NCBI GenBank assembly: GCA_012840225.1
Contig: DULU01000042.1
Coordinates: 1-39,078 of the forward strand
DNA length: 39,078 nucleotides
Direction of reading: 5' to 3'
Source: Bacillota bacterium
Lineage (GTDB): Bacteria > Bacillota > Limnochordia > DTU080
The first letter of the stretch is position 1, and the number at the start of each line of letters is the position of its first letter. The position numbers and the translations under genes are program-made. Of the stretch, positions 17,575 through 25,347 are shown piece after piece. The notes below the pieces were generated by a model that saw only the letters and a program-made list of their open reading frames with translations, was not told the origin of the DNA and ran no database searches.

Positions 17575-18357
17575 TCAAGAGGGACGAGGCAGGGAAAAAA
17601 GCCTGCACAGCAAAGCGGGCACCTCACGGAGAGAAGACACGGGATGATAATTCTCGTGCCGGTGATCGATTTCCGCCTGGTCATAGCCCCAGGTGCTCTG
17701 CAGCACATGTATGGCCTTGGCCCCGACCGCCAACGCCGGCAGCACGTCGGCTCGCGGGCTGTTGCCGACGACAGAGCACAAGGCCGGATCTCTCCCCCCC
17801 AGAGCTTCCTTTAAGGTCTCCGGCGTCTTTTCCGCCACCACCACCAGGCGGTCGATGAGCGGCGCCCAGCCCGAACGTTCTACCTTGCCGGTCTGAATAT
17901 CGCTGTTCCCGGAGGTCCAGATGGTGATTTCAAATTGGTGCCGGCGCAGGAAATGCAGCAGTTCCGGAGCGCCCGGATAATCGGGTTGAGGGAGCCGGCT
18001 GACGGTTTCGGCATTGGCGGCGAGGAGCCGGGCCACCTCTTCCAGCGGCTCCACCCCTAAGGAAGCGGCCACTTTCCGGTAGCAGTCGCGCCACGAAGAA
18101 GGATAATTCTCCGCTCTCAGTCCAAAGCGCCGGGCTTTCTCCAGATCAATCTCATGCACCATATGAACCAGATCGGCGGGGGTCAGGCCGGCCCCGGGCA
18201 GGTGAGACAGCACCAGCTCGGCGTTTTTCCGGCTGATCTGATAGTAGAGGTCGTTGGTCACCTTCAGGGTATCATCCCAGTCGATAAAAGCAAAAAGCCT
18301 GCCTTGCGGCAATCCGGGCCACCTTTCTAGGTCAATAGCCTTCCGGCACCGGCGCAT
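17575..18357 (-). CDS. HAD-superfamily phosphatase-like protein
   Basis: Haloacid dehalogenase fold hydrolase. The nucleophile motif is FIDWDDTLK (first D nucleophile, third acidic residue as acid/base), motif II is the serine/threonine of IWTSGNSD, the lysine is in VVAEKTPETLKEA, and the motif IV aspartate is in GNSPRADVLPA. A helical cap of about 100 residues lies between motifs I and II. The first ATG (18357) has no clear ribosome site; a TTG at 18312, 6 nt after AGGTGG, gives a start three residues before the beta-1 strand and may be the real one. The substrate is not recognisable. It ends 30 bp from queG, with the two genes converging and no obvious terminator hairpin between. Confidence 0.75.
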   Translation of the reverse strand: MRRCRKAIDLERWPGLPQGRLFAFIDWDDTLKVTNDLYYQISRKNAELVLSHLPGAGLTPADLVHMVHEIDLEKARRFGLRAENYPSSWRDCYRKVAASLGVEPLEEVARLLAANAETVSRLPQPDYPGAPELLHFLRRHQFEITIWTSGNSDIQTGKVERSGWAPLIDRLVVVAEKTPETLKEALGGRDPALCSVVGNSPRADVLPALAVGAKAIHVLQSTWGYDQAEIDHRHENYHPVSSLREVPALLCRLFSLPRPS

Positions 18358-18369
18358 TTGGCCGGGGAG

Positions 18370-19320
18370 TTAATCCACCACAAACACAATGGCCAGGCGT
18401 TCCAGGAAATCGTATACCGCCACCGCTTCCCTGATGCGCTTGGCATCCTCGGCGCCGACCACGACGCTGGTGGGCGGGAAGTTGGGATTGGGATAACCCA
18501 CCGCTTTCTGCGCATCGACCACCAAGGGCAGGACCAGCCGGTAGTCGTCGCTCACTCTCAACCGCGGATGCTTGACGGCGATGTCGAGGTCGCGTTCGTA
18601 AGCTACCAGACCCTGGGAAAAAAGCTGCACCTCAGAGGCCTCCACGCCTTTGAAGATGAGCCGGCCGAACTCGTCGAGGATCTTCGGGCTCATGCCACGC
18701 TGCAGGCCGGTACCCTTGGCATTGATCACCAGGCCGGTATATATTTTCTCCCCGCTTTTCAACCTCTGCTCCCATTCGGAGGCCAACTGCTCGGAGAGAA
18801 TGGTACTTTCCTTCAGGGTCACATCGTCCCACACCAGCTCAACTCCGGCGCCGCCGCTCAGGACCACCTGCGCCCAGCCGACATCGGGAGTGAAAGCCAG
18901 CTCCAGGCGCTCCCATTTGCCGGGAGGAATATCGCGAAATAGGCGGGGAAAATCCTTCTCCTGGCGCAAACCGATCATGGCTTCTCCAGTCGTCCCGGCG
19001 AGATTCTTCACATAGGCGGAGAGAACATATTGCCGCCCGGCGGTCAACGGCAGGAGAGGCTGGATGATCTCACAGGTATAATCGGCAGCCGGCCGGGTCA
19101 CTGCCGCGGCGCCCTCCGCCGCCTCCCCGGCGCCTCTCCCCATTCCTGGAGCCAAAGACGCTCCCTCCCCGCGGAAGATCCAGAAGACCCCTTTCCCGGC
19201 CGCCGTCATTTCGAAGCCGCCGTCCATCACCATATTTTGGGCCCCTTCGCCGGCCGGGACCACCAGGAAAACGGCCCAGATGAGCAACGGGAACAGAAAC
19301 AATGCTGATTTCCCAGGCAT
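18370..19320 (-). CDS. Secreted protein with CBM-like and FlgT/LPP20-like regions
   Basis: A secreted protein of about 316 residues. The N-terminus has a signal peptide (SALFLFPLLIWAVFLVVPAGEG). The mature part begins NMVMDGGFEM and continues to ELVWDDVTL near residue 180, the pattern of carbohydrate-binding modules of the CBM4/9-like beta-sandwich type. The C-terminal part (TGLVINAKGTGLQRG, MSPKILDEFGR) resembles the FlgT/LPP20-type envelope domain, where SPKILDE followed by a reference to the previous product is common. I know of no enzyme activity here. The start may be the ATG at 19320 (GGTGG 7 nt upstream) or the ATG at 19338 six codons before. Confidence 0.6.
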   Translation of the reverse strand: MPGKSALFLFPLLIWAVFLVVPAGEGAQNMVMDGGFEMTAAGKGVFWIFRGEGASLAPGMGRGAGEAAEGAAAVTRPAADYTCEIIQPLLPLTAGRQYVLSAYVKNLAGTTGEAMIGLRQEKDFPRLFRDIPPGKWERLELAFTPDVGWAQVVLSGGAGVELVWDDVTLKESTILSEQLASEWEQRLKSGEKIYTGLVINAKGTGLQRGMSPKILDEFGRLIFKGVEASEVQLFSQGLVAYERDLDIAVKHPRLRVSDDYRLVLPLVVDAQKAVGYPNPNFPPTSVVVGAEDAKRIREAVAVYDFLERLAIVFVVD

Positions 19321-19359
19321 AGGTCGACCACCAGCCATCTTAACTTATCGGTCGCTTGT

Positions 19360-19677
19360 TTATTTCAAGGCTGCCTTGATGCGCTGAATCAATTCCTCTT
19401 TGGCCACGACGCCGACCGTTCTGCCGGTCTCATTACCTTTTTTGAACACGGCCACGGTCGGGATGCTCATAATGTCGTATTTGGCCGGTGTATCAGGGTT
19501 CTCGTCGATGTTCATCTTCACTACTTTTACCTGCCCTGCGAGCTCTTTGGCCACCTCTTCGAGGATCGGGGCCAAAGCGCGGCAGGGACCGCACCACGGC
19601 GCCCAGAAGTCGACGGCGACGGGAAGGTCGGATTCCAGGACGGTTTTGGCAAATGTGGCATCGGTTACGTTTTCCAT
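19360..19677 (-). CDS. trxA: Thioredoxin TrxA
   Basis: A cytoplasmic thiol-disulfide oxidoreductase of 105 residues with the active site FWAPWCGPCRALAP, the cis-proline loop SIPTVAVF and the KMNIDENP strand found in all thioredoxins. The ATG at 19677 gives the conventional N-terminus (MENVTDATF); the frame is open further upstream to a GTG at 19713, but that would add residues atypical of thioredoxin. The ribosome site before the ATG is weak. The upstream neighbour is a HEAT-repeat protein 99 nt away. A thioredoxin reductase is not seen in the window. Confidence 0.93.
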   Translation of the reverse strand: MENVTDATFAKTVLESDLPVAVDFWAPWCGPCRALAPILEEVAKELAGQVKVVKMNIDENPDTPAKYDIMSIPTVAVFKKGNETGRTVGVVAKEELIQRIKAALK

Positions 19678-19776
19678 CAATCGGCTCGCGGCTACCCCGG
19701 CCGCAAGCAGCACCCCCTTGTCGTGTTTGCTGCGCTTGTTCTTTCTGTTTTTTGCTTCGTTATACCTTTTGGCAGA

Positions 19777-21063
19777 CTAAGTGTCGTGCCGCCACCACTC
19801 CACGCTGGCGGCGAAGCGGTCCAGTGCCGCCTGTCTCCGTTCCATGCGCCGGCTGATCCCCTCCTTGATGGTGTGCACCTCTTCCGGGGTAAGAGTATCC
19901 ATCAACAGGTTGGCGGCATCGGTGGCCTCCCGTCCCGGGGCATCGGCGGAAAACAGCTCGATCAGCGCCGTCATCATCTTTTCCCGGTCGATGTCGGCCA
20001 GGGTCCACAAAGCGGCGATCTGCACGGAGGCGGCATGATCCTCGGTGACCAGGCGGCGCAGCTGGGAACCCAGCTCGACGGCGGCGGGAATCAACCGGGC
20101 CATCTTCGCCGCCACCTCCCGCACCACCGGGTTTTCATGGCGAAGGAGGATATGGCGGAAAGTGTTGATCAGGGCTTCCTGCTTGGCGGTGGCGGTGATG
20201 CTGCGGATCCGCGCCGACTTCTCATCGCGGCGGTCCCAGCTGATGATCCCGGCCTGCTCATAGCTCAAGAGCACGCCGGCCGCCCTGGGTCCGGTCTTCG
20301 GGTCGATCAACACCAATTTGACCAGATCGGTAACCGCTTCGGGATCCATCCTTTCCCCGACCAAAGTGAGGGCCATCTCCCGGATGCGGGCGTTCTTGTC
20401 CCGCAACCAGCGGAGAATCCGGTCCAGGGAAGCCATCCGCCCGCCTTCGATCAGGGCGTCGTAAGCCTTCTTTTCCAGACGGTCCACCTTATCGCCTTCC
20501 GGCTTTCGGTAGAAATCGGCCAAGGATTGCAGTAGCTCCTCATCACCCAGCTTGCCGATCAGATAGATGGCCAGGCACTGCAAGAGATAGTCGTTGGAGT
20601 GCAGGTGAGCTTTGATGGGCGGCCGCAGCTCTTTGATATCGGCGGAGAGCACGATGCGGATCAACTCGCCGGCCAGCCAACCTTCCTCGGTCAGGGCGAT
20701 CACCCGGAATATGGCGGGAAGGGTACTGGCCTTGACCAGGGCGGCGAGCATCTCCTTCGCCTCTTCGCGGGATTCGTAAAACATATGGCGGATATGCCGC
20801 TCCAGGTCCGTGAAGGCATCCTGGTTTTTGGAGCGGGCCATGTAATGGCCGTAAAAATGAAGTTGTACAGGACGGGGTTGCGTGCTGACCACCCGCAGGA
20901 AATACCGGCCTTTGCGCGCCGATAAAGCCAGATGCTCCAACTCGGACTGAATATCCTGACGCCAACTACCGTTTTCCCCCGGCAACAGGGTGAATAGATT
21001 CTCCACTTTCAGCCGGTAAGTTTCATTATCCATACGCATGCCGGCCACAACCTCACTGCTCAT
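19777..21063 (-). CDS. HEAT-repeat protein of unknown function
   Basis: A largely helical protein of about 428 residues. Repeated helical pairs typical of HEAT/armadillo proteins are visible, for example LIRIVLSADIKELRPPIKAH, QCLAIYLIGKLGDEELLQSL, ARIREMALTLVGERMDPEAV, PVVREVAAKMARLIPAAVEL and VQIAALWTLADIDREKMM; these give at least six units between about residues 140 and 400. No catalytic motif, signal peptide or membrane segment is seen. Such proteins usually act as binding scaffolds. I choose the ATG at 21063; a later ATG at 21033 is also possible, and both have only weak ribosome sites. A good extended -10 promoter lies at 21221-21226. Confidence 0.65.
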   Translation of the reverse strand: MSSEVVAGMRMDNETYRLKVENLFTLLPGENGSWRQDIQSELEHLALSARKGRYFLRVVSTQPRPVQLHFYGHYMARSKNQDAFTDLERHIRHMFYESREEAKEMLAALVKASTLPAIFRVIALTEEGWLAGELIRIVLSADIKELRPPIKAHLHSNDYLLQCLAIYLIGKLGDEELLQSLADFYRKPEGDKVDRLEKKAYDALIEGGRMASLDRILRWLRDKNARIREMALTLVGERMDPEAVTDLVKLVLIDPKTGPRAAGVLLSYEQAGIISWDRRDEKSARIRSITATAKQEALINTFRHILLRHENPVVREVAAKMARLIPAAVELGSQLRRLVTEDHAASVQIAALWTLADIDREKMMTALIELFSADAPGREATDAANLLMDTLTPEEVHTIKEGISRRMERRQAALDRFAASVEWWRHDT

Positions 21064-21220
21064 AATGATAGGGGACGGCTCTCCCCTTCTTCCCGATAGT
21101 TTTTTACCCAAGAATAGAGAACAAAGAAAAAGACATAACTCTCCCTAAAAGCGCTTGCCCTTTCGCACATACCGGGAGATGCCTTCGCTTGTCGTATCGT
21201 TTTCCGGCGTTCTCCCCTAC

Positions 21221-21250
21221 ATTATACCAGAATTTACGTCAAGAGCCAAA
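21221..21250 (-). promoter_or_regulatory. Predicted extended -10 promoter of the HEAT-repeat gene
   Basis: On the minus strand, TGG followed by TATAAT (21221-21226) forms an extended -10 element. The -35 about 18 nt further up (TTTGGC, 21245-21250) is poor, as is usual with an extended -10. A transcript would start about 150 nt before the HEAT-repeat start codon, leaving a moderately long leader. It overlaps the last codons of the upstream LolA-like gene. Confidence 0.5.
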
Positions 21251-21916
21251 AGGCTGCTCCTCAAACCAATAATTCCGGTATTCCACCTCAAGCCGCACTC
21301 CCAGGGGGGAGATGACTGCTTCCTGCCTGTTCAGCACCTTATATGGACCCGAGTTCATATACTTTTGCTCCACCACCACCCGGCCCCAGTTATACCTGGC
21401 TTCGATGCGCGTGATGGTCAGAGTCTCTTTGTCGATCCAGATGAGGCCCGCCGTCGCCCCGCTGTAGAGTCCAGAGCGGCGTTGCCCTTCGATCACGAAA
21501 CAAGAACGGCCGTCCAGGATCCTCTCACCGGTATATTTCAAATCAAAACGAGCCAAAGCCTTCTCAAAATCGGCTAAATCGGCCATAAAATCCTTGTTGA
21601 CGAAGGAGGGTGCTCCCTCCATCTCCACCTCAACCCGGCCGGGTTCCTTCCGCACTTCGCTGGTAAAATGCCAGCGTCCCAACCAACTCCTGGCTTCGAC
21701 TTCCTGCCGGAAGCCCATAGTCTCCGGTGTTTTTAATATTTCCCGCATTCCAGCCAGAATATCAGCAAGTTGCGGCTCGGCCGGCAGGACCGAGAGCACC
21801 GCGCCGGCGGCGGCGGACGGTGCCGCCAGGACGGCGGTGAAGAGCGCGCCACAGGCGGCGGTGAATACCGCCGCTAAAGTTACGACAGTAAAAAAAGGGA
21901 CTGTTTTTCCCGGCAA
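21239..21916 (-). CDS. LolA-like secreted protein (outer-membrane-lipoprotein-sorting fold)
   Basis: A 225-residue exported protein. Residues 1-35 form a signal peptide or anchor (PFFTVVTLAAVFTAACGAL, with a cysteine at 22 that might be a lipoprotein site, though the context is not a clean lipobox). The mature part is of the LolA-like sort: SWLGRWHFTSEVRKEPGRVE, the CFVIEGQRRSG strand pair and GLIWIDKETLTITRIEARY, where lipid-binding beta sheets of this family typically read D-T-L-L-P-R. The TTG start follows GAGGTGAGG closely. In Gram-positive-type cells such proteins are found as envelope stress or sporulation factors; the role here is unknown. It is divergent from the RING-finger gene. Confidence 0.55.
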   Translation of the reverse strand: MPGKTVPFFTVVTLAAVFTAACGALFTAVLAAPSAAAGAVLSVLPAEPQLADILAGMREILKTPETMGFRQEVEARSWLGRWHFTSEVRKEPGRVEVEMEGAPSFVNKDFMADLADFEKALARFDLKYTGERILDGRSCFVIEGQRRSGLYSGATAGLIWIDKETLTITRIEARYNWGRVVVEQKYMNSGPYKVLNRQEAVISPLGVRLEVEYRNYWFEEQPFGS

Positions 21917-21971
21917 ACAGCCTCACCTCGCTCCCATGTTCGCCGCTGCATCGGCCTCTCCCTGCTCAAAC

Positions 21972-22000
21972 TTGCCGTTTTCACGGGCTCGTGATATTCT
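21972..22000 (+). promoter_or_regulatory. Predicted promoter of the RING-finger gene
   Basis: TTGCCG (21972-21977), a 17-nt spacer and TATTCT (21995-22000) form a plausible sigma-A promoter about 70 bp before the plus-strand gene at 22072. Confidence 0.4.
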
Positions 22001-22071
22001 TTATTTCAGAGGCCATACGCACCACGGCCTTTGCGCAGCAAGGCGAGGTGAATCCGGCACTCCGTTAAGAT

Positions 22072-22866
22072 ATGAAAGAAACAGTGACCATCCTGGACAA
22101 TAGCTTCGAGGAGAAAGCTACCTGCCCGGCGTGTGAACAACCTCTGCAAGCCGGCGATAAGGTGGTACGTTGTCCTCGATGCAAAGCGCTGCACCATTTT
22201 GCTTGCTGGATCGGTCGCGGCAGCTGCTCCACCCTGGGTTGCCGGCAACTGGCCGATCCTTCTCTCATGCCTGATCGCCCCCGGCGAGTTGACCCTCAAG
22301 TTAAAGACAATCTTCTGGTTCCCAAAATAGCCACCGTGGCGGCCCTCTTATTGGTGATAGGCGGCCTTTTGTGGAGCATTTTCGGCCCGAATCCGCCGTC
22401 GGAGTCGCGCCTTATCATCCTGACCAAAGCCGGCGACTATGCCATGCAGCTGGTGAAGCTGGGCGAGGAATTCGCCGCCGGCCTCGAGGAGCTGGATAAG
22501 GTCGACGTGGTAGCCGTACCTACGGAATCGCCCTTTGCCGAGGCCCAGAATGTTTTCGATCAAAAGATGGTTTTGATGATCGTCGGCAAGGAACCGCCCG
22601 ACATAGTGGTCATCCCGCGCTCGAAAATGAACATCTATGTACAAAACGAGGCTTTACAGCCTCTGGACGATCTGCGCGCCGCTCTCCTGGACACACCTGT
22701 TGGTTCCCTTCTGGAAAGAGGCGAGATCGACGGCCATTTATACGGCGTTCCTTCCGGCCATCCCGACAACTACCTCTGCCTCCCGACCGTAGCCCAAAAT
22801 AGCGAACCGGCCCGCCGCTTCATCCTCTACCTGGCGGAAAAGTTACCATGGGCGGAGGAACCTTAA
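22072..22866 (+). CDS. Membrane protein with prokaryotic RING-like zinc finger and solute-binding-like domain
   Basis: A 264-residue protein with three parts. Residues 15-60 form a RING/treble-clef-like zinc finger of the prokaryotic RING type: C18 and C21, C34 and C37, H41/H42, C45, then C52 and C57. Residues about 83-104 (VPKIATVAALLLVIGGLLWSIF) are one membrane span. Residues 115-260 look like a shortened extracellular solute-binding protein: ESPFAEAQNVFDQKM, PPDIVVIPRSKMNIYV, LQPLDDL and YGVPSGHP are the sort of segments seen around the ligand cleft of ABC binding proteins, though the usual length (over 300) is not reached. The zinc finger is thus predicted inside and the binding-like domain outside. 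No partner permease is nearby. Its 3' end overlaps the converging gene by 47 nt. Confidence 0.65.
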   Translation: MKETVTILDNSFEEKATCPACEQPLQAGDKVVRCPRCKALHHFACWIGRGSCSTLGCRQLADPSLMPDRPRRVDPQVKDNLLVPKIATVAALLLVIGGLLWSIFGPNPPSESRLIILTKAGDYAMQLVKLGEEFAAGLEELDKVDVVAVPTESPFAEAQNVFDQKMVLMIVGKEPPDIVVIPRSKMNIYVQNEALQPLDDLRAALLDTPVGSLLERGEIDGHLYGVPSGHPDNYLCLPTVAQNSEPARRFILYLAEKLPWAEEP

Positions 22867-23137
22867 GCCGGTCCGGCGTTGGTGGACTGCCGCCCGGGAG
22901 AGCCGCCATATCCGCTTCCGTCTCGGACTCTCTTTTGGCCAAGGGTAAAAGGGAAGCATCGATGATCTTCATGGTGCAAAGATCAATGCGCTGGCGCCAC
23001 GGCAGCACCGTCTGGCTCAGCGCTTCTTTTATCTGCCTTTGAGTAGGCTCGAAACCTGGCGGCACATCCAGTTCCATATCGGCTTCTATTTCATATACCT
23101 GGATATGGCGGGCGCGCACGCGGTATCTGTTGATCAA
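22820..23137 (-). CDS. Small hypothetical protein
   Basis: A 105-residue protein not recognised. It has a compact N-terminal part (RYRVRARHIQVYEIEADMEL, then PPGFEPTQRQIKEAL, VLPWRQRIDLC and MKIIDASLL) and a low-complexity, Pro-rich tail. I start it at the TTG at 23137, because AAAGGAGACGGAGC stands just before it. Its tail overlaps the convergent RING-finger gene by 47 nt, which is unusual, so the tail or the gene may not be real; the strong ribosome site and protein-like first 70 residues support it. Confidence 0.45.
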   Translation of the reverse strand: MINRYRVRARHIQVYEIEADMELDVPPGFEPTQRQIKEALSQTVLPWRQRIDLCTMKIIDASLLPLAKRESETEADMAALPGGSPPTPDRLKVPPPMVTFPPGRG

Positions 23138-23502
23138 GCTCCGTCTCCTTTCGCACCAAGCAAACGGCAATAAGAAAGGGAGCGTTCCGGCTCCCTGTGG
23201 CACGACCGCACTGCCGCTGCATTTCGACTATGAGAACCCAACCACTACGGTGGTTGTCCTGAGGACGGCCTTCGGCTTCCGGATCATCCGCATCAATTCC
23301 GGCCTGCCGGCCGCACGCCCATCGGATTCCCTTGTCTGCACTTGTAGGTTCCAATTACGAAGTGTGCCGGCGGACAGCGCAGTCTTCATCCCTATCATAA
23401 CGTCACCACCGCCACTTTGGCAAGAGAGAAAGAGCTACCAGCCGCTCTTTGGCCTCCCCTTCGGCCTTTTCACTCTTGCGCTTTCACCGCTCCTGCCTTA
23501 AC
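23138..23502. other. Intergenic stretch with several hairpins, no clear gene
   Basis: About 365 bases between the small minus-strand gene and the MBL-fold gene. Both strands contain open frames, but none reads like a protein. On the sequence I see GGGAGC/GCTCCC (23178-23195, 6-nt loop), AACCAC-TACG-GTGGTT (about 23238-23253), GTCC/GGAC and GGCC-TGCC-GGCC pairs, and GCACTT with AAGTGTGC (about 23338-23367). On the minus strand the first of these is followed by a T-rich run TTTCTTATT, which could be a weak terminator or attenuator before the small gene. I could not match it to a riboswitch, 6S, SRP or RNase P RNA. Confidence 0.4.
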
Positions 23503-24165
23503 ATGATTACCATGGACGACGAAAGAAGTTTGCCACAGATAGACATCGCTACCATCGTGGTGGGAGAGCTGGAGACCAACTGCTATCTCCTCATCCGGCA
23601 GGACACCAAGGAAGCCGTGGTCATAGATCCAGGAGCGGACGAGGCGCCCTTGCGGGAAGCTTTGCGCGGCCTGGTGGTGACCGACATCCTCCTCACCCAC
23701 GCCCATTTTGACCATATCGGCGGCCTCTTGGCCGTCTGCGCCGCCGCCCCTTCAGAGGTGAAAATCTGGGGGCATCAGGCCGAAGCCCGCTGGCCGGCCG
23801 ATCCCCGGCTGAACCTCTCCGCCTTCATGAACCCGGACGCCGAGATCAAGATGCCTACCCCCACTCACATCTTAGAGGGAGACGGTTGCCTGTCCTGTCT
23901 GGGCGGGAAGATAGAATATTTCCACACTCCCGGCCATACCCCGGGGCACATGGTATATCGCCTGGGAGAGGCGGTGTTCACCGGCGACCTGGTGTTCTCC
24001 GACGGCGTCGGCCGCACGGACCTGCCGGGCGGCAGCCATGACGCGCTGCGGCGGAGCATCCGGCGGGCTGTCAGGCCTATGGCCGGGAGCACCAGGCTTT
24101 ACCCCGGCCATGGCCCTGCCACTACCGTCGAAGAGCAAAAGCTCTATAATCCTTATTTCGTCTGA
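23503..24165 (+). CDS. MBL-fold metallo-hydrolase, glyoxalase-II-like (YqgX type)
   Basis: A 220-residue zinc hydrolase of the metallo-beta-lactamase superfamily. The metal motif THAHFDHIGG (about residues 65-74), the HTPGHTPGHMVY region (third histidine), the bridging aspartate in FTGDLVF and the last histidine in YPGHGPATT are all present. The pattern GELETNCYLL and VVIDPGAD near the N-terminus is that of YqgX/glyoxalase II-like proteins, which hydrolyse thioesters such as S-lactoylthiols; the substrate is not certain. No clear ribosome site precedes the ATG at 23503 or the one at 23512. It converges with the M42 gene, 6 bp between stops. Confidence 0.87.
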   Translation: MITMDDERSLPQIDIATIVVGELETNCYLLIRQDTKEAVVIDPGADEAPLREALRGLVVTDILLTHAHFDHIGGLLAVCAAAPSEVKIWGHQAEARWPADPRLNLSAFMNPDAEIKMPTPTHILEGDGCLSCLGGKIEYFHTPGHTPGHMVYRLGEAVFTGDLVFSDGVGRTDLPGGSHDALRRSIRRAVRPMAGSTRLYPGHGPATTVEEQKLYNPYFV

Positions 24166-24171
24166 CAGCCA

Positions 24172-25239
24172 TCAAAGCAGCCGAGCCAGCGCTTTCTCGT
24201 CCAGGCGCCGGATAATGGCCAAGAGGAGCTTCACGGCATTCTCCAGGTCGTTCCGATGCAAAACCGAGGCATGGCTGTGGATGTAACGGGTGGGAGCACA
24301 GATCACGAGCGACGGCACCCCCCGCCTCGCAAGATGGATCCGGCCGGCATCGGTGCCGCCTCTTTCCAAAGCGTCAAGCTGTACGGGCAGGCCTTCCTCC
24401 CGGGCCACATCCAGCACAAAATTGCGCAGGCCCAGGTGAGGTATCATACTGGCATCATATAAGAGCACCGCCGGCCCGCCGCCGAGGCGCGCCTGCAGCT
24501 GTCCCCCTTTCAGGCCGGGGGTGTCGGCGGCGATGGTGACGTCGAGAGCCAAGCCGATATCCGGATCGATGCCGAAAGCGCTGGTGGTCGCCCCGCGCAG
24601 CCCCACCTCTTCCTGCACCGTCCCCACGGCATATACGGTGTTGGGGTGCGGAATATCCTTTAATGCTTGTATCACTTCGATCAGCACCAGGCAGCCGAAG
24701 CGGTCGTCCCATGCCTTGGCCATCAGGTATTGCTCATTGGCCAAGGGTGTGAACGGGCAGACCGGTATCACCGGATCGCCCGGGGTCACCCCTTTGGCTT
24801 CCGCTTCCGCTTTATTGGCCACGCCGATGTCGATATACATATCTTCCTTCTTCACCACTTTTTTCCGCTCATCCTCAGTGAGGACGTGCGGCGGCTTGCT
24901 GCCGATCACCCCGGGTATGTCGCCGAAGCGGCCTTTCACCACCACCCGCTGCGCCAACATCACCTGCTCCCACCAGCCGCCGAGGGTCTGGAATTTCAGG
25001 AAGCCTTCCTCGGTGATGCTTTTTACCATGAAGCCGATCTCGTCCATATGCGCCGCCAGCATGATGCGGGGCCGCGCCGAGGTACCTTCCTTGCAGGCGA
25101 TCACATTGCCCAACCTGTCGGTCTCCACCGCCGCCCCGGAGCCGAGATATTTGCCCATCAGGCTCCTGATCTCCCCTTCGTAGCCTGGAAGTCCCGCCGC
25201 TTCCGTAATTTCCTTCATCAAATCCAGGCTGATGGCCAT
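24172..25239 (-). CDS. M42 family metallo-aminopeptidase
   Basis: A 355-residue M42 (glutamyl aminopeptidase/TET-like) peptidase. Metal ligands and active-site motifs are visible: AHMDEIGFMV (about 63-72), AWDDRFGC (bridging aspartate, about 185), VQEEVGLRGA (catalytic and ligand glutamates), ALDVTIAADTPG (ligand aspartate) and RYIHSHASV (last histidine). These proteins form large tetrahedral cytoplasmic particles that trim peptides after the proteasome or other proteases. It lies about 108 nt downstream of lipB on the same strand; a GAGGAGG site stands 11 nt before the ATG. Which amino acid it prefers cannot be told from sequence. Confidence 0.92.
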   Translation of the reverse strand: MAISLDLMKEITEAAGLPGYEGEIRSLMGKYLGSGAAVETDRLGNVIACKEGTSARPRIMLAAHMDEIGFMVKSITEEGFLKFQTLGGWWEQVMLAQRVVVKGRFGDIPGVIGSKPPHVLTEDERKKVVKKEDMYIDIGVANKAEAEAKGVTPGDPVIPVCPFTPLANEQYLMAKAWDDRFGCLVLIEVIQALKDIPHPNTVYAVGTVQEEVGLRGATTSAFGIDPDIGLALDVTIAADTPGLKGGQLQARLGGGPAVLLYDASMIPHLGLRNFVLDVAREEGLPVQLDALERGGTDAGRIHLARRGVPSLVICAPTRYIHSHASVLHRNDLENAVKLLLAIIRRLDEKALARLL

Positions 25240-25347
25240 CTCAACAGTCGCCTCCTCTTCGTGTTTATGTTATGGTTTCTATTATTTTTATCGGTATCAG
25301 CCGCCGGATCGGCACCGCCTTGAGTTCCGGCCTCATCCTCCACTCGA

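Noticed and set aside
19678-19776. TATAAC-like element before trxA as a promoter
   Set aside because: No acceptable -35 at proper spacing; left out as too weak.
23178-23367. Cobalamin, T-box, 6S, SRP or RNase P RNA
   Set aside because: The conserved core strings of these RNAs are not found in this region on either strand.
23130-23501. Plus-strand open frame of 123 codons in the intergenic stretch
   Set aside because: No family resemblance, poor composition and no ribosome site; overlaps multiple hairpins.
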